Below are positions 52,440-61,361 of a DNA stretch of 64,000 nucleotides, one piece after another. The stretch comes from Mesorhizobium sophorae (GTDB lineage: Bacteria; Pseudomonadota; Alphaproteobacteria; Rhizobiales; Rhizobiaceae). The position numbers were made by a program, and so were the translations under genes. Numbering within the stretch: the stretch's first letter is position 1; each line of letters starts with the position of its first letter. Where the stretch lies: NCBI RefSeq assembly GCF_002270415.1, contig NZ_NNRI01000007.1, positions 496,001-560,000 on the forward strand. Reading direction: 5' to 3'. The notes beneath the pieces were generated by a model. The model was not told the DNA's origin and ran no database searches. It saw only the letters and a program-made list of their open reading frames with translations.

Positions 52440-53480
52440 TCAAGTCGACCGCCAGGCGAACAGGAGCCGTCTTCGGATCCTGTCCCACAGCGCCACCAGC
52501 CCGTCGGGTTCGAGGATCAGAAACAGGATGATGAGCGCGCCCAGCACGATGCGCTGGCTCATGTCGAGCACGCCCGAGTCAAAGAGATCGCCGAGCAGAA
52601 AGCCGCCGAGGCGAGACAGAGCGAGCGGAAAGACCACGATGAGGGCGGCGCCGAAAAAGGCGCCTCGGATCGAGGCCAGGCCACCGATGATGATGATGAA
52701 CAGTATCTGGAACGAGCGATCGAGGTCGAAACCATCCGGCTCGACGGTCCGCAGATAGGCGAAGGCCCAGATGACGCCGGCGACGCCGATGATGAAGGAC
52801 GAGATGGCGAAGGCCAGAAGCTTGGTCTTCAGGACCGGGATGCCGATGATGCGGGCGGCGGTTTCATTGTCGCGGATGGCGATGAAGTTGCGCCCGGTCT
52901 GTGACGACACCAGCCGATAAGCAAGGAAGGTGAGGACGGCGACGATGGTCAGCGCAAAGAGATAACGGCCGACGGCGCCATCGAGAGCGTAGCCGGCTAT
53001 TGATAGTCTTGGCGCATCGATGACGCCGGACGCCGAGTCGTTGGAGAACCAGCTGAACTTGGTCAGCGCCCACTGGACAAAGAACTGTGCGGCAAGCGTC
53101 GAAACCGCGAGATAGAAGCCCTTCAGCCGCAGGCTCGGCAGGCCGAAGACGATGCCGATCGCGGCCGCGACCAGACCGGCCAGGACAATGCTGCCGATCA
53201 GCGGCAGGCCCTCGACCCGCAGGTTGAAATTATAGGCGGCGAAGGCGCCCGCCGCCATGAAGGCGGCACTGCCCAGCGAAACCTGGCCGGCATAGCCGGT
53301 CAGGATATTCAAGCCCACGCCGGCGAGGCTGAGCGCCAGGAACGGCAGCAGGATGGCCTCGAACAGGTAGCTCGAGCCAATCAATGGCACGACGCCGTAG
53401 GCGAAGGCGAGCAGCAGGACGGGCGCGGTCCATTTCGGCAGCACCGGTGCGGAGGAGAAATCGCTTGATATCGCGGTCAT
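52440..53480 (-). CDS. ABC transporter permease (LivM-like)
   Basis: 346 residues with nine or so membrane helices (VPLIGSSYLFEAILLPFLAL; VLAGLVAAAIGIVFGLPSLR), and the LivM-type phrase LNILTGYAGQVSLGSAAFMA. The inner-membrane loop SSQTGRNFIAIRDNETAARI is the ATPase contact seen in the family. It is 3 bp from the LivH-like gene and probably co-translated. Confidence 0.9.
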   Translation of the reverse strand: MTAISSDFSSAPVLPKWTAPVLLLAFAYGVVPLIGSSYLFEAILLPFLALSLAGVGLNILTGYAGQVSLGSAAFMAAGAFAAYNFNLRVEGLPLIGSIVLAGLVAAAIGIVFGLPSLRLKGFYLAVSTLAAQFFVQWALTKFSWFSNDSASGVIDAPRLSIAGYALDGAVGRYLFALTIVAVLTFLAYRLVSSQTGRNFIAIRDNETAARIIGIPVLKTKLLAFAISSFIIGVAGVIWAFAYLRTVEPDGFDLDRSFQILFIIIIGGLASIRGAFFGAALIVVFPLALSRLGGFLLGDLFDSGVLDMSQRIVLGALIILFLILEPDGLVALWDRIRRRLLFAWRST

Positions 53481-53483
53481 GGC

Positions 53484-54383
53484 TCAGATCCTTTCGACGA
53501 GCTTCTGGCCGAACAGGCCGGAAGGACGGATCAAGAGGAAGACGAGCGCGACGACATAGGCGAACCAGCTCTCGATGCCGCCGCCGAAATAGTCGCCGAT
53601 ATAGACCTCGGCGAGCTTCTCGCTGGCGCCGATAAGCAGTCCGCCGACGATGGCGCCGAGGATGGAATCGAAGCCGCCGAGCACCAGCACCGGCAGCGCC
53701 TTCAGGACCACCAGGGACAGCGAGAACTGCACGCCAAGGCGAGCCCCCCAAAGCAATCCCGCCACCAGTGCGACGAGACCGGCAGCAGCCCAGACGGTCG
53801 CCCAGATCAAGGGCAGGCGCAGGCCAACCGCGAGGGCCGCGAACTGGTCGTCGGCGACAGCTCGAAAGCTGAGGCCGATGCGGGTGTAGCGGAAGAACAA
53901 CGACAAAAGCAGAACCATGCCGGCGGCCACCACCGCGGCGAAGATATCGAACTGGCTGATCAGCACGCCGCCGATTTCCAACGGCACGTCCTCGATGCCG
54001 AGATCGAGGCCATGGACCTGCGTGCCCCAGATCAACTGGGCCGCGCCCTCGATGATATAGGAGAGGCCGAGCGTCGCCATGAACAGCGTGATCGGCGGCT
54101 TGTTGGTGAGAGGCCGCAGCACCGTGCGCTCGATGGCGATGCCGATCGCCACCATGATGGCGAAGGTGACCACCAGCGCCAGCGCGAAGGGGATGCCGCG
54201 TTCGACCAGGCTGACGAAGGTCAGCGCCGCGAACAGGAGCAGCGCGCCTTGCGCGAAATTGAGCACGCCTGAGGTCTTGTAGATCAGCACGAAGCCGATG
54301 GCGACCAGCGAGTACATGACGCCGGAGAGCAGGCCACCGACGAGCACTTCGATGAAGAACTGATAATCGAAGTCGGCGATCAT
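53484..54383 (-). CDS. ABC transporter permease (LivH-like)
   Basis: 299 residues. LivH-type sequence: VGGLLSGVMYSLVAIGFVLI, YKTSGVLNFAQGALLLFAAL and SFRAVADDQFAALAVGLRLP (ATPase contact), with a C-terminal LIRPSGLFG. About eight membrane helices. Its ATG overlaps the LivG-like stop (ATGA). Confidence 0.9.
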   Translation of the reverse strand: MIADFDYQFFIEVLVGGLLSGVMYSLVAIGFVLIYKTSGVLNFAQGALLLFAALTFVSLVERGIPFALALVVTFAIMVAIGIAIERTVLRPLTNKPPITLFMATLGLSYIIEGAAQLIWGTQVHGLDLGIEDVPLEIGGVLISQFDIFAAVVAAGMVLLLSLFFRYTRIGLSFRAVADDQFAALAVGLRLPLIWATVWAAAGLVALVAGLLWGARLGVQFSLSLVVLKALPVLVLGGFDSILGAIVGGLLIGASEKLAEVYIGDYFGGGIESWFAYVVALVFLLIRPSGLFGQKLVERI

Positions 54384-55303
54384 ATGCCTGCCCCGTCCTC
54401 ATTGTCCGAGGCGACGCCGAGATAGGCGTCGATGACCCGCTGGTCGTTCCTGACTTCGTCGGGCGTGGCGTCGGCGATCTTGCGGCCATAGTCGAGAACG
54501 GCGATGCGGTCGGACAGGCCCATGACGACGCCGACGTCATGCTCGATCAGCACGACGGTGGTGGCGAAGCGGTCGCGCGCGGCACGCACGAAGCCCGCCA
54601 TCTCGCCCTTTTCGCTCGCGGTCATGCCGGCCATCGGTTCGTCGAGCAAAAGCAGGCGCGGTTCGGCGACCAGCGCGCGGGCCAGTTCGACCCGCTTCTG
54701 CAGTCCGTATGGCAAGGTGCCGACAAGACGATCGCGAACGGGGCTGAGGTCGAGGAATTCGAGGATCTGATCGGCGCGGCTCAAAGTGTCGCGCTGCTCG
54801 CCGCGCGAGCGGCCGATGCCGAGCACCTGGCCGGCAAAGTTGGAGCGGACCTTGAAGGCAAGGCCTGAGGCGACATTGTCGAGAACGCTGAGGCCCTTGA
54901 ACAGGGCAAGGTTCTGGAAGGTCCTGGCGACGCCGAGATGCGCCAGCCGCTGCGTCGGGACGTGGGCATGACGGATCCCGTCGAGCAGGACATGACCGCG
55001 ATCCGGTCGATAGACGCCGCTGATGACGTTGATCAGCGAGCTCTTGCCGGCGCCGTTCGGGCCGATGATGGCGCGTATCTCGCCTGATAGAACCGACAGG
55101 TCGATATCGGCCAGTGCGACGACGCCGCCAAACGACAGGCCGATGCCCTGAAGCGAAAGCAGCGGGGCGGCTTGCGCGGCAAGCCCGGCGCGGCCTTCGG
55201 ATGGCTGCGCTGGCGGTAGAGCTGACGGCAGGCCGCGCGCCAGGACTTCCGGCGCATAGACCGAAGCCTCCATCACTCCGAGGGCATAACTTGGCAACGG
55301 CAT
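54380..55303 (-). CDS. ABC transporter ATPase (LivG-like)
   Basis: 307 residues from the ATG at 55301-55303 (MPLPSYALG), with GAGGA eight bases upstream. Walker A IIGPNGAGKSSLINVISGVY, LivG-type ARTFQNLALF, signature LPYGLQKRVELARALVAEPR and Walker B LLLLDEPMAG. About 45 extra residues at the N-terminus (EVLARGLPSALPPAQPSEGR) precede the ATPase domain, which is unusual. First gene of the transporter block. Confidence 0.9.
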   Translation of the reverse strand: MPLPSYALGVMEASVYAPEVLARGLPSALPPAQPSEGRAGLAAQAAPLLSLQGIGLSFGGVVALADIDLSVLSGEIRAIIGPNGAGKSSLINVISGVYRPDRGHVLLDGIRHAHVPTQRLAHLGVARTFQNLALFKGLSVLDNVASGLAFKVRSNFAGQVLGIGRSRGEQRDTLSRADQILEFLDLSPVRDRLVGTLPYGLQKRVELARALVAEPRLLLLDEPMAGMTASEKGEMAGFVRAARDRFATTVVLIEHDVGVVMGLSDRIAVLDYGRKIADATPDEVRNDQRVIDAYLGVASDNEDGAGI

Positions 55304-55427
55304 TCCAATCGTCCTCGATTGCACCCTCAGGCGCGCAAATCCTCGTTGCCGCTCGAAGGATCGAGCGCGCCGGGCAAGCTTCATTCGTGGGTTGGCCGGC
55401 GCCTGTCCGGCCAACCTTTCAGGGTGA

Positions 55428-56531
55428 CTATTCCGCCGCCAGCGAGGCTGCTGCCTCGCTGTCTTCCAGCTCGCGGACAAGCGGGATGACATGCTTGCCG
55501 AAATACTCGACCTCTTCCTGGAAGTGCAGGAAGCCGAGCAGGATGAGATCGGCGCCGGCACGCTTCAGGTCGACGATGCGCTCGGCGACCTGCCTCGGCG
55601 TGCCGATCAGGTTCGAGCGGAAGCCGTCATTGTACTGGACCAGATCGTCGAAGGACGATTTCGCCCAATTGCCCTCGCCTTCCGGCGAGGCCTTGCCGGC
55701 ATTCTTGACCTCATGGCCAAAGGCGTTGACCGCTTCGGGATTGGCCTTGGCGATGATTTCGGCAAGCACCGCCTTGGCCTCGTCCTCGGTCTCGCGGACG
55801 ATGGCGAAGGCATTGACGCCGACCTTGACGGAATGGTTGTTGGCCTTTGCCTTGGCCTGGATGTCATCCACCTGTTTGGCGATCTCGGTCGGTGTGTTGC
55901 CATTGGTGAAGTACCAGTCCGAAACGCGCGATGCCATGTCGCGCGCGGCGCGCGACGAGCCGCCCTGGAAGATTTCGGGCAGCGGATGCGGCGGCTTCGG
56001 CTTCAGCGAATATTCGTTGAAGCGATAGAAATCGCCACGGAAGGTGAAGCTGTCATGCGTCCATATTCCGCGCAGCGAACGGATGAACTCCTCCGAGCGG
56101 CGATAGCGCTCGTCATGGTCGAGCCAATGTTCGCCGATGGCGTGGAACTCGCCACGGAACCAGCCGGAAACGAGGTTGATGGCGACGCGACCGTTGGTCA
56201 GGTAGCTGATGGTGGCGATCTGCTTGGCCGCCAGCGCCGGATTCCACGGTCCGGGCAGGATCGCCGCGATGACCTTGAGCGTGGTGGTCGCCGCCAGCAG
56301 GTCATGGCTGAACGCCACCGATTCATGCTGCTCGTCGGCGCCGTAGCCGGCGGTGAAACGGATCTGGCTGAGCGCATAGTCGAAGCCGGCCTTCTCGGCG
56401 ATCTGCGCCAGCTTGCGATTGTATTCAGCCGAATGGTTGGTGCGCTGCTCGATGTTGGAGATCACCAGGCCGCCCGAAACATTGGGCACCCAATAGGCGA
56501 ACTTGATCGCGTCGGTCTCTGCGTGTGCCAT
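55428..56531 (-). CDS. sfnG: FMNH2-dependent dimethylsulfone monooxygenase, SfnG-like
   Basis: 367 residues from the ATG at 56529-56531, with GGGGAG seven bases upstream. Luciferase-like TIM barrel: IKFAYWVPNVSGGLVISNIE, YNRKLAQIAEKAGFDYALSQ, ISYLTNGRVAINLVSGWFRG and LPEIFQGGSSRAARDMASRV. SfnG converts dimethylsulfone to methanesulfinate with FMNH2 and oxygen, supplying sulfur. The FMN reductase at 48.3 kb would supply FMNH2. Other alkane sulfone or sulfonate substrates remain possible. Confidence 0.85.
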   Translation of the reverse strand: MAHAETDAIKFAYWVPNVSGGLVISNIEQRTNHSAEYNRKLAQIAEKAGFDYALSQIRFTAGYGADEQHESVAFSHDLLAATTTLKVIAAILPGPWNPALAAKQIATISYLTNGRVAINLVSGWFRGEFHAIGEHWLDHDERYRRSEEFIRSLRGIWTHDSFTFRGDFYRFNEYSLKPKPPHPLPEIFQGGSSRAARDMASRVSDWYFTNGNTPTEIAKQVDDIQAKAKANNHSVKVGVNAFAIVRETEDEAKAVLAEIIAKANPEAVNAFGHEVKNAGKASPEGEGNWAKSSFDDLVQYNDGFRSNLIGTPRQVAERIVDLKRAGADLILLGFLHFQEEVEYFGKHVIPLVRELEDSEAAASLAAE

Positions 56532-56602
56532 GAACTGTCTCCCCTTCAGGCCGTGTCGTTGATCGATCCGACCGCAGCCGGGTTTCACCAATATTTATTA
56601 TG

Positions 56603-56612
56603 TTTATAGAAT
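56603..56612 (-). promoter_or_regulatory. ATTCTATAAA motif upstream of sfnG
   Basis: On the minus strand ATTCTATAAA lies about 72 bp before the sfnG ATG, in an AT-rich patch (56590-56640) of the 166-bp gap. The same ten bases occur upstream of ssuD. It may be the site of a sulfur-limitation regulator or a promoter element. Confidence 0.4.
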
Positions 56613-56697
56613 ATGTATACAAAGAAGGATTTTCCGTTTTTGAAGCCCTCTCGGGACGGAAATACCAATTTTGCGCGGCCAACCCGGCTTCCGGTTG

Positions 56698-58152
56698 TCA
56701 GTCCGTGACCAGACCGTGCGCGGCAGTGGCGCCGACGGCCTCGGCTGGCGTGTCGAGCAGCTTTGCAATCTCGGCCGCGACCGCCTGGGCGTGGCGGGCA
56801 ACCTCCGGCAGGCCCATGAGTTCGCCGAAAGTCCCCCGTGCCAGCGGACCGGCGACAAAGAGCGTCGTGACCACCCTGCCGTCCCGGGCAACGGCGCGGC
56901 TGTCGCGACTTGTCTCGATACCGAGCCCGTAAGGGTCGGCCCCGATCAGCCCGGCCTCGGTCAGCGAGCGCAGTGCCGGGTTGTTCTGTAGTGCCTGCCC
57001 ATGCGCCGGGCCCGTGGTGTTGATGACCGCGTCGAAGCGGGCCGTCTCGATCCGTGTCTGCCCGCGCCGTTGAAAGCTGACCGCCAGGCTGCCGTCCTCA
57101 TGGTTCGATGCGACAAGCCTGGCGGCAATGTTGTCGAATGTGCCGGCTGCATGTCGGCGGTCGAGCACGGCCGCGACCTGCGGTGCGATCCTGAAACGAT
57201 GCACGTCCCAGAACACGCGCAGCTGGCGGACCAACCTTGCCCGCTCGGGCGGGGCAAGCGCTGCCCACAGCACCGGTCCCTGCTGGCGCAGCTGGTCGAA
57301 GACGGACTGCCAGTTGACATTGGCTGCCTGTGCCGCTGCCAGCGTCGTACGGATCGTCTTGAGCAGAAGCAGCGCCGTCGTGGCCGGCTCGGACGCAAAG
57401 TCGCCGAAGGCCTCACCCCTGATGTCAGGGTGGCCGCGCGAGCGCAGCCCGCGGCGAGACAGCGCCAGGATGCGGTCGCGATGCCCGCGACGATCGAGTT
57501 CAGCAACCATGTCGGCCGAGGTCAGTCCGGAGCCGACGATCAGCACCGACGCTTCTCGCCCGATCCCGGCAAGTGCTGCAGGAGCGTACGGATCGGCGAT
57601 GAATCCCGGCGCCTCCGCCAGCGCGGCTAGCGCAGCGGGAATATTGGGCAGCGGATGCGTCGCCGCCAGGACGACGATGTCCGCGGCGACCGGCCCGCTA
57701 GTGGTGTGCACGGTCCAGCCCCTGCCATCCGAGTCACGTGCGACATGTGTGGCGAGACCGCCGACATGACGCACCGCGCCCGAACCGAGCCAGGGAGCGA
57801 GGTGCTCGGCGACGTAGCGACCGAACACGCGCCGACGCGGATAGGCGTCGCCATTCTTCCAGATGGCGTCCGGATCGCGTTCGAGTTCCCCATCACGGCT
57901 CAACCAGCGCGCAAAATGCTGCGGATCATCGGGAGCCATGCTCATTCTGAGCGCCGGGACATTGACCCGGTGCGCGGGCTCCTCGCTGGAATAGGCAAGG
58001 CCGCCGCCGAGCGCCGGTCGCGGCTCGATCACGGAAATCGACAGGCGCTCCGGCCGAGATGCCTGTGCCAGATGCCAGGCCACCGCAGCGCCGGAAAAGC
58101 CGCCACCGGTGATGGCGACGCGCAACCGACGGGTCGGGGGGAGCGCGTTCAC
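56698..58152 (-). CDS. FAD/NAD(P)-binding protein (FAD-NAD(P)-binding family)
   Basis: 484 residues from a GTG at 58150-58152 overlapping the ssuD stop (GTGA). N-terminal Rossmann motif [20 protein letters not shown] with [15 protein letters not shown], a second one at [20 protein letters not shown], and a C-terminal [12 protein letters not shown]. It looks like the uncharacterised FAD-dependent oxidoreductases often found with luciferase-like monooxygenases and ABC importers in rhizobia. Reaction unknown; supply or handling of electrons for organosulfur or amine oxidation is inference. Confidence 0.75.
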   Translation of the reverse strand: MNALPPTRRLRVAITGGGFSGAAVAWHLAQASRPERLSISVIEPRPALGGGLAYSSEEPAHRVNVPALRMSMAPDDPQHFARWLSRDGELERDPDAIWKNGDAYPRRRVFGRYVAEHLAPWLGSGAVRHVGGLATHVARDSDGRGWTVHTTSGPVAADIVVLAATHPLPNIPAALAALAEAPGFIADPYAPAALAGIGREASVLIVGSGLTSADMVAELDRRGHRDRILALSRRGLRSRGHPDIRGEAFGDFASEPATTALLLLKTIRTTLAAAQAANVNWQSVFDQLRQQGPVLWAALAPPERARLVRQLRVFWDVHRFRIAPQVAAVLDRRHAAGTFDNIAARLVASNHEDGSLAVSFQRRGQTRIETARFDAVINTTGPAHGQALQNNPALRSLTEAGLIGADPYGLGIETSRDSRAVARDGRVVTTLFVAGPLARGTFGELMGLPEVARHAQAVAAEIAKLLDTPAEAVGATAAHGLVTD

Positions 58153-59321
58153 GAGGCGCTGGCGAGTGACTTCGGCCGGTGGTCGCCGGCAATGGTCTCG
58201 CCGAACGGGCCGGTGTTGACCGACGAGCCGGCAGCCTTCACCGGATGATCGGTGGGCAGTTTCGGCAGGACCAATTCGCCGAAGCGGTAGGCTTCTTCGA
58301 GATGCGGATAGCCGGACAGGATGAAGGTATCGATGCCGAGGCGCCGGTACTCGTCGATGCGTTCGGCAATCGTGTCGGGGTCACCGACAAGCGCTGTTCC
58401 AGCGCCGCCGCGCACCAGGCCGACACCGGCCCACAGATTGGGTGCAATCTCGAGCTTGGCGCGGTTGCCGCCGTGCAGTGCGCTCATCCGCGCCTGGCCG
58501 ACCGAATCCATGCGGGCAAAGACCTTCTGCGCCGAGGCGATCGTCGCATCGTCGAGCCGGCTGATCAGGCTGTCCGCCGCGGCCCAGGCCTGTTCGGTCG
58601 TCTCGCGCGCGATGACATGCAGGCGAATGCCGAAGGAGAGCTTGCGGCCGGCCTTCTCGGCCAGTTCACGCACCGTGTCCAGCTTGCGCTCGACATCGGC
58701 GGGCGGCTCGCCCCAAGTCAGGTATTTGTCGATCTCCTGCGCCGCCACCACGGATCCGGCGTCGGAGGAGCCGCCGAAATAGAGCGGCGGGTACGGCGTC
58801 TGCACCGGCGGAAACAACAGCCGGCCATCCTCGATGCGGAAATGCTTGCCTTCGTGCTCGACCGTCTCGCCGCTCAGCACGCGCTTGTAGATCTGCAGGA
58901 ATTCCTGAGTCACCTCGTAGCGCTCGGCATGCGACAGGAAGATGCCGTCACCCTTGTTCTCCAGCGGATCGCCGCCGGTGACGACGTTGATCAGCAGGCG
59001 GCCGTTGGAGATGCGGTCGAGTGTCGCCGTCATGCGCGCGGCGAGCGTCGGCGATTGCAGGCCGGGCCGCACGGCAACGAGGAAGCGCAACCGCTCGGTC
59101 GCCGGCACCAGAGCCGAGGCGATCACCCAGGAATCCTCGCAGGCCCGGCCGGTCGGCAACAGCACGCCGTAATAACCCAGCGTGTCGGCGGCCTTGGCCA
59201 CTTGCGTCAGGTAGGGCAGGTCGACGGCCCTGCCGCCTTCCGATGTGCCGAGATAGCGGCTGTCGCCATGCGTCGGCAGGAACCAGAGCACCTTGATGCG
59301 GTCTGGGATGTCCCGCGTCAT
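58149..59321 (-). CDS. ssuD: FMNH2-dependent alkanesulfonate monooxygenase, SsuD-like
   Basis: 390 residues from the ATG at 59319-59321 with GGGAGG six bases upstream. Luciferase-like fold with SsuD marks: [60 protein letters not shown] and [17 protein letters not shown]. SsuD releases sulfite from C2-C10 alkanesulfonates using FMNH2 and oxygen, giving the aldehyde. It is the first gene of a sulfur block on the minus strand. The cognate SsuABC importer is absent, and a HAAT-type importer takes that place. Confidence 0.88.
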   Translation of the reverse strand: MTRDIPDRIKVLWFLPTHGDSRYLGTSEGGRAVDLPYLTQVAKAADTLGYYGVLLPTGRACEDSWVIASALVPATERLRFLVAVRPGLQSPTLAARMTATLDRISNGRLLINVVTGGDPLENKGDGIFLSHAERYEVTQEFLQIYKRVLSGETVEHEGKHFRIEDGRLLFPPVQTPYPPLYFGGSSDAGSVVAAQEIDKYLTWGEPPADVERKLDTVRELAEKAGRKLSFGIRLHVIARETTEQAWAAADSLISRLDDATIASAQKVFARMDSVGQARMSALHGGNRAKLEIAPNLWAGVGLVRGGAGTALVGDPDTIAERIDEYRRLGIDTFILSGYPHLEEAYRFGELVLPKLPTDHPVKAAGSSVNTGPFGETIAGDHRPKSLASAS

Positions 59322-59444
59322 GGCTTGCCTCCCGCGGTCTGATGACATTGGCCGACTGTGCCAGACGGAATTGAGGGTGAGCGCAAAAGGTTGGGCATGG
59401 CGGGGTCCTGTCCGGGTGGAAACCAGATCGCCAGTGCAGATTGC

Positions 59445-59504
59445 TTATTCTATAAATTCTGTAGAGTTAGTTTATTCTAAATCCGCGACGGCGATTAGAA
59501 TTTC
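59445..59504. promoter_or_regulatory. AT-rich repeated motif upstream of ssuD
   Basis: TTATTCTATAAAT (59445-59457) and TTATTCTAAAT (59472-59482) are near-identical direct repeats 27 bp apart, followed by an inverted TTAGAATTT (59496-59504). The block is about 125-185 bp before the ssuD start in the 274-bp gap between ssuD and the SDR gene. ATTCTATAAA recurs before sfnG. Confidence 0.4.
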
Positions 59505-59595
59505 TCTCCTCAGGTGGTGGCGCCAACCCGCTTCAACCCTTTGCCCGCCGAACCCGTACTGCGATCGTCTCTTGGTTATGATCTTTCCCCGGCAC

Positions 59596-60375
59596 TCAGG
59601 CGGGATGCTGCAGTTGGCTCAGCCCGCCATCGACGACGAGGGTGGCCGCGTTCATGAACGGGCACTCGTCGGAAATCATGAACACCGCGGCGAGCGCGAT
59701 CTCGTGCGTCGAGGCGATGCGGCCGCCGGGATGCAGCGCCATGGTGTTGGCGCGCGCTGCCACCGGATCAGGAAAACTGTTCCAGTAGTCGATGGCCTTC
59801 TGCGTCTCGACATAGCCCGGCGCCAGCGCGTTCACGCGCACGCCCTGCGCCGCATATTCGAGCGCCAGCGATTTGGTCAGTCCGAGCAGCGCGTGCTTGG
59901 CGACGGGATAGGGGAAGGTATGCGGAATGATGGTGAAGCTGTGCGTCGAGGCGATGTTGAGGATGACGCCACCGCCGCTTGCGATCATGCCCGGCAAGAC
60001 TGCCTTGCTGCAGTTCCAGGCGCCCTTGACGTTGACGTCGAAGTTGCGGTTCCACTCCTCCTCGCTGGTGTCGAGCGGCGTCGAGAACACATTGACCCCG
60101 GCATTGTTGATCAGCGCGTTGACGGAGCCGATTTCATCGTTCGCCCGGCTGACCGCCGCGGCAATCGCCGCCCCATCGCTGATGTCGGCTGCGGTATGCC
60201 CGACATGACCTTGCGGTGCGGCGAGGCCAGCAACGGCCTTGTCCAGCAACGCGCTGTCGCGGTCGACCAGGAACAGTCTCGCCCCTTCGACCAAACAGGC
60301 CTTGGCGATGGCGAGCCCGATGCCTTGCGCGGCCCCTGTCAGGAAGATGCGTTTGCCGGACAGGCGCTCAGCCAT
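59596..60375 (-). CDS. Short-chain dehydrogenase, sugar-type, linked to araFGH
   Basis: 259 residues. SDR with TGAAQGIGLAIAKACL, NNAGVNVFS, catalytic Ser in NIASTHSF and a Tyr/Lys pair in YPVAKHALLG. Sequence style fits sugar or sugar-acid dehydrogenases. It is 24 bp downstream of araH on the same strand, so it may oxidise L-arabinose (or D-galactose/L-fucose) to the lactone in a non-phosphorylative pathway, or a downstream intermediate. Substrate is inferred from the operon. Confidence 0.75.
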   Translation of the reverse strand: MAERLSGKRIFLTGAAQGIGLAIAKACLVEGARLFLVDRDSALLDKAVAGLAAPQGHVGHTAADISDGAAIAAAVSRANDEIGSVNALINNAGVNVFSTPLDTSEEEWNRNFDVNVKGAWNCSKAVLPGMIASGGGVILNIASTHSFTIIPHTFPYPVAKHALLGLTKSLALEYAAQGVRVNALAPGYVETQKAIDYWNSFPDPVAARANTMALHPGGRIASTHEIALAAVFMISDECPFMNAATLVVDGGLSQLQHPA

Positions 60376-60399
60376 TCTTGTTGCTCCAGTCGAAGACGG

Positions 60400-61350
60400 T
60401 CAACGCCGGCCCAATGCCGACGAGCGCAGATTGTCGAGCAGCACCGCCAGGAGCAAGATAACGCCGCGCACGATGTACTGGTAGAAGGCCGGGATGTTGA
60501 GCAGGTTCATGGCGTTTTCGGCGATGCCCATGATCAGCACGCCGACGATGACGCCCGACATAGTGGCGCGGCCGCCGGCGAGCGAGACGCCGCCGAGCAC
60601 GCAGGCCGAGATGACCGAAAGCTCCAGCCCGACCGCGGCGTTGGGCTGGCCGGAGGTGATGCGTGACGCGAGCAGGATGCCGGCGATGCCGCAGACGACG
60701 CCCTGGAGCGTAAAGATCCAGATGCGCGTCCGGTCGACATTGACGCCGGCCAGCCGCGAGGCCTCCGGATTGCCGCCGATGGCCAGCGTGTTCTTGCCGA
60801 AGACGGTGCGGTTGAGGACGAAGCCGAAGATGCCGAAGAGAACGGCCAGCACCCAGATCGGCGTCGGTATGCCAAGCAGTTTCGACAGCGCCAGCTGGTA
60901 GAAGTCCGGGCTGTTGATGCCAACGGCGCGACCGTCGGACGCGATCAGCGCAAGGCCGCGCACGATCTGCATGGTGGCCAGCGTGGTGATCAGCGCGTTG
61001 ATGCGGAATTTGGCGATGACGACGCCGTTGATGAAGCCGACGAAGGCGCCGCAAGCAATTGCCGCCAGAAGGCCAAGCAGGATCGAACCGGTGGCGTTCG
61101 ACGCCATCACCGCGACCATGCCGGCAAAGGCGACGATGGAGCCGACCGACAGGTCGAAGTCGCGCGCCGCGAGGCAGAACATCATGGTGCAGGCGACGAT
61201 GCCGACAGTGACCACCGACTGCAGCAGGCCGAGCATGTTGCGGTCGGTGAGGAAGTTCGGCACCAGAGCCGACACCAGCGCGAAGGCAACGACGAAAATG
61301 ACGACGAGGCCCTGTTCGCCGAGCAGGATCTTCTTCAACCGATCGGTCAT
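60400..61350 (-). CDS. araH: L-arabinose ABC transporter permease
   Basis: 316 residues with about nine membrane helices of the RbsC/AraH type: FDLSVGSIVAFAGMVAVMAS, FINGVVIAKFRINALITTLA, TMQIVRGLALIASDGRAVGI and GNPEASRLAGVNVDRTRIWI. C-terminal MGIAENAMNLLNIPAFYQYI. Eleven bp after araG. Works with AraF and AraG. Confidence 0.9.
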   Translation of the reverse strand: MTDRLKKILLGEQGLVVIFVVAFALVSALVPNFLTDRNMLGLLQSVVTVGIVACTMMFCLAARDFDLSVGSIVAFAGMVAVMASNATGSILLGLLAAIACGAFVGFINGVVIAKFRINALITTLATMQIVRGLALIASDGRAVGINSPDFYQLALSKLLGIPTPIWVLAVLFGIFGFVLNRTVFGKNTLAIGGNPEASRLAGVNVDRTRIWIFTLQGVVCGIAGILLASRITSGQPNAAVGLELSVISACVLGGVSLAGGRATMSGVIVGVLIMGIAENAMNLLNIPAFYQYIVRGVILLLAVLLDNLRSSALGRR

Positions 61351-61361
61351 GGCAGGGGTCC

